This document shows, piece after piece, positions 10,422 through 11,096 of a DNA stretch of 11,096 nt. The DNA comes from GWB1-39-12 sp964435575 (GTDB lineage Bacteria > Patescibacteriota > Microgenomatia > UBA8517), in the NCBI GenBank assembly GCA_964435575.1, contig CAYSZS010000028.1, positions 1-11,096 of the forward strand, read 5' to 3'. The notes below the pieces were generated by a model. It was not told where the DNA came from. It saw nothing but the letters and a program-made list of their open reading frames with translations, and searched no databases. Position 1 is the stretch's first letter. Every line of letters begins with the position of its first letter. A program made the translations under genes and the position numbers.

Positions 10422-11096
10422 TCATTCCCTAGGCCTTGCGATTACCACTAGGAGCATATTATGTATATCTGGATCTATATATTCGGAATGTATTGTTCCT
10501 AGAATTCCTTCTATATCGGATATTTCCATAATTTTTAGTTCTATTTCGCATAAGTCGGGAGACACTTGACTTATACGATCTCGAAGTGAATCCATATTAT
10601 TAAGACTAGCCGGATCTGGTACTAGAATGACCTCTTTTGCTATTTTGCAGCCTTGGATAAGAAGATTTGTAATATCTGGTGGACGCGGTGAAAGGATCTG
10701 AATTCTATCTACCCTCTTTCCCGCTTCTACTTCTAAATCAAAAAGGTTTAATCCGAAAAATGCCACAAATGAACCGTTGTCTTCGGGTGGTCTTATATGC
10801 CCCCGGTAAAGTGGATATTTATCAGTGATATATGGATGGGGAGCATGGGAGTTATCAAGAGAAATTACAGTAGAATCGGGATATTCTCGTGCAGCCTCAT
10901 AAGCACTTAAGCCAGTACCGGTGCCAGCGTCTATGGTCACGCCACGTCCATCAATTCGCGAAGCTTCTATTAGCTCATAGATTGATTCCAATTGTTCCTC
11001 GTACGAAGTCCGAGGATTTTCTGGGTTAAAATTACCCGTAAAATAGCGTAGCAATTTCCCCCAGTCTCCGCACTGGGGGGCAGGAAAACGGGCGTA
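10422..11096 (-). CDS. Class I SAM-dependent methyltransferase-like protein, 5' end beyond the window
   Basis: At least 210 residues. Motif I of the Rossmann methyltransferase fold is clear: VTIDAGTGTGLSAYEAA, followed by an acidic strand end VISLDNS, where the ribose hydroxyls of SAM would bind. FVAFFGLNLFDL and RVDRIQILSPRPPD occupy the usual post-motif II positions. The first in-frame start candidate inside the window is TTG 11054, but the frame stays open to the window edge and reads plausible protein (PAPQCGDWG), so the gene probably begins outside. The substrate is unknown. It lies upstream of rnhB on the same strand, separated by about 190 bases, so co-transcription is uncertain. Confidence 0.65.
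   Translation of the reverse strand, partial: YARFPAPQCGDWGKLLRYFTGNFNPENPRTSYEEQLESIYELIEASRIDGRGVTIDAGTGTGLSAYEAAREYPDSTVISLDNSHAPHPYITDKYPLYRGHIRPPEDNGSFVAFFGLNLFDLEVEAGKRVDRIQILSPRPPDITNLLIQGCKIAKEVILVPDPASLNNMDSLRDRISQVSPDLCEIELKIMEISDIEGILGTIHSEYIDPDIHNMLLVVIARPRE

Noticed and set aside
1..11096. CRISPR array, tRNA or rRNA genes, transposase or integrase
   Set aside because: I saw no regularly spaced repeats, no cloverleaf with a conserved T-loop, no rRNA-like blocks and no recombinase motifs; the inserts have no visible mobility genes or terminal inverted repeats.

Overview
The window looks like a piece of a Candidate Phyla Radiation (Patescibacteria) genome, most likely Microgenomates-like. 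The reasons are small genes, an L1 protein with a long charged N-terminal extension, short-unit repeats in and beside housekeeping genes, and a mostly Shine-Dalgarno-free layout. The assignment is inference from style, not a phylogenetic result. The sequence is a scaffold: a 100-N gap at 7161-7260 is flanked by two identical 55-base copies, which looks like an assembly join.

Backbone, minus strand, right to left: a class I methyltransferase-like gene open at the window edge, rnhB, then secE-nusG, rplK, rplA, and the first 18 codons of rplJ behind an L10-type attenuated leader. Plus-strand rpsU diverges from secE and overlaps the end of rnhB. The familiar order secE-nusG-rplK-rplA-rplJ is kept, but it is split twice by plus-strand cargo.

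Cargo 1 (about 380-5399) lies between rplA and rplJ. A TTGACA-17-TATAAT promoter is followed by a 15-codon leader peptide and a four-segment attenuator of the trp type. The genes then encode: a HisE-type phosphoribosyl-ATP pyrophosphohydrolase fused to a PAPS-type sulfotransferase; a class IIb aminoacyl-tRNA synthetase paralogue whose motif 3 arginine is replaced; a GT4-like glycosyltransferase; a LOG/TIGR00725-type nucleotide-binding protein; and a short-form HisG. HisG plus HisE would make N1-phosphoribosyl-AMP from ATP and PRPP, yet no other histidine gene is present and the leader peptide has no histidine. I infer a non-histidine pathway that makes a modified (sulfated, glycosylated and/or aminoacylated) adenylate-derived product. 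This is the best candidate for an undescribed system here.

Cargo 2 (7316-8272) lies between nusG and rplK. It is a single Tat-exported lipoprotein gene of unknown function with a promoter that predicts a leaderless mRNA. Upstream of rplK there is also a nested-stem element (7007-7079) that may be a structured RNA.

Other points of interest are rnhB carrying two in-frame repeat-like insertions and a repeat-derived tail, and a strong but out-of-frame translation start upstream of rpsU.
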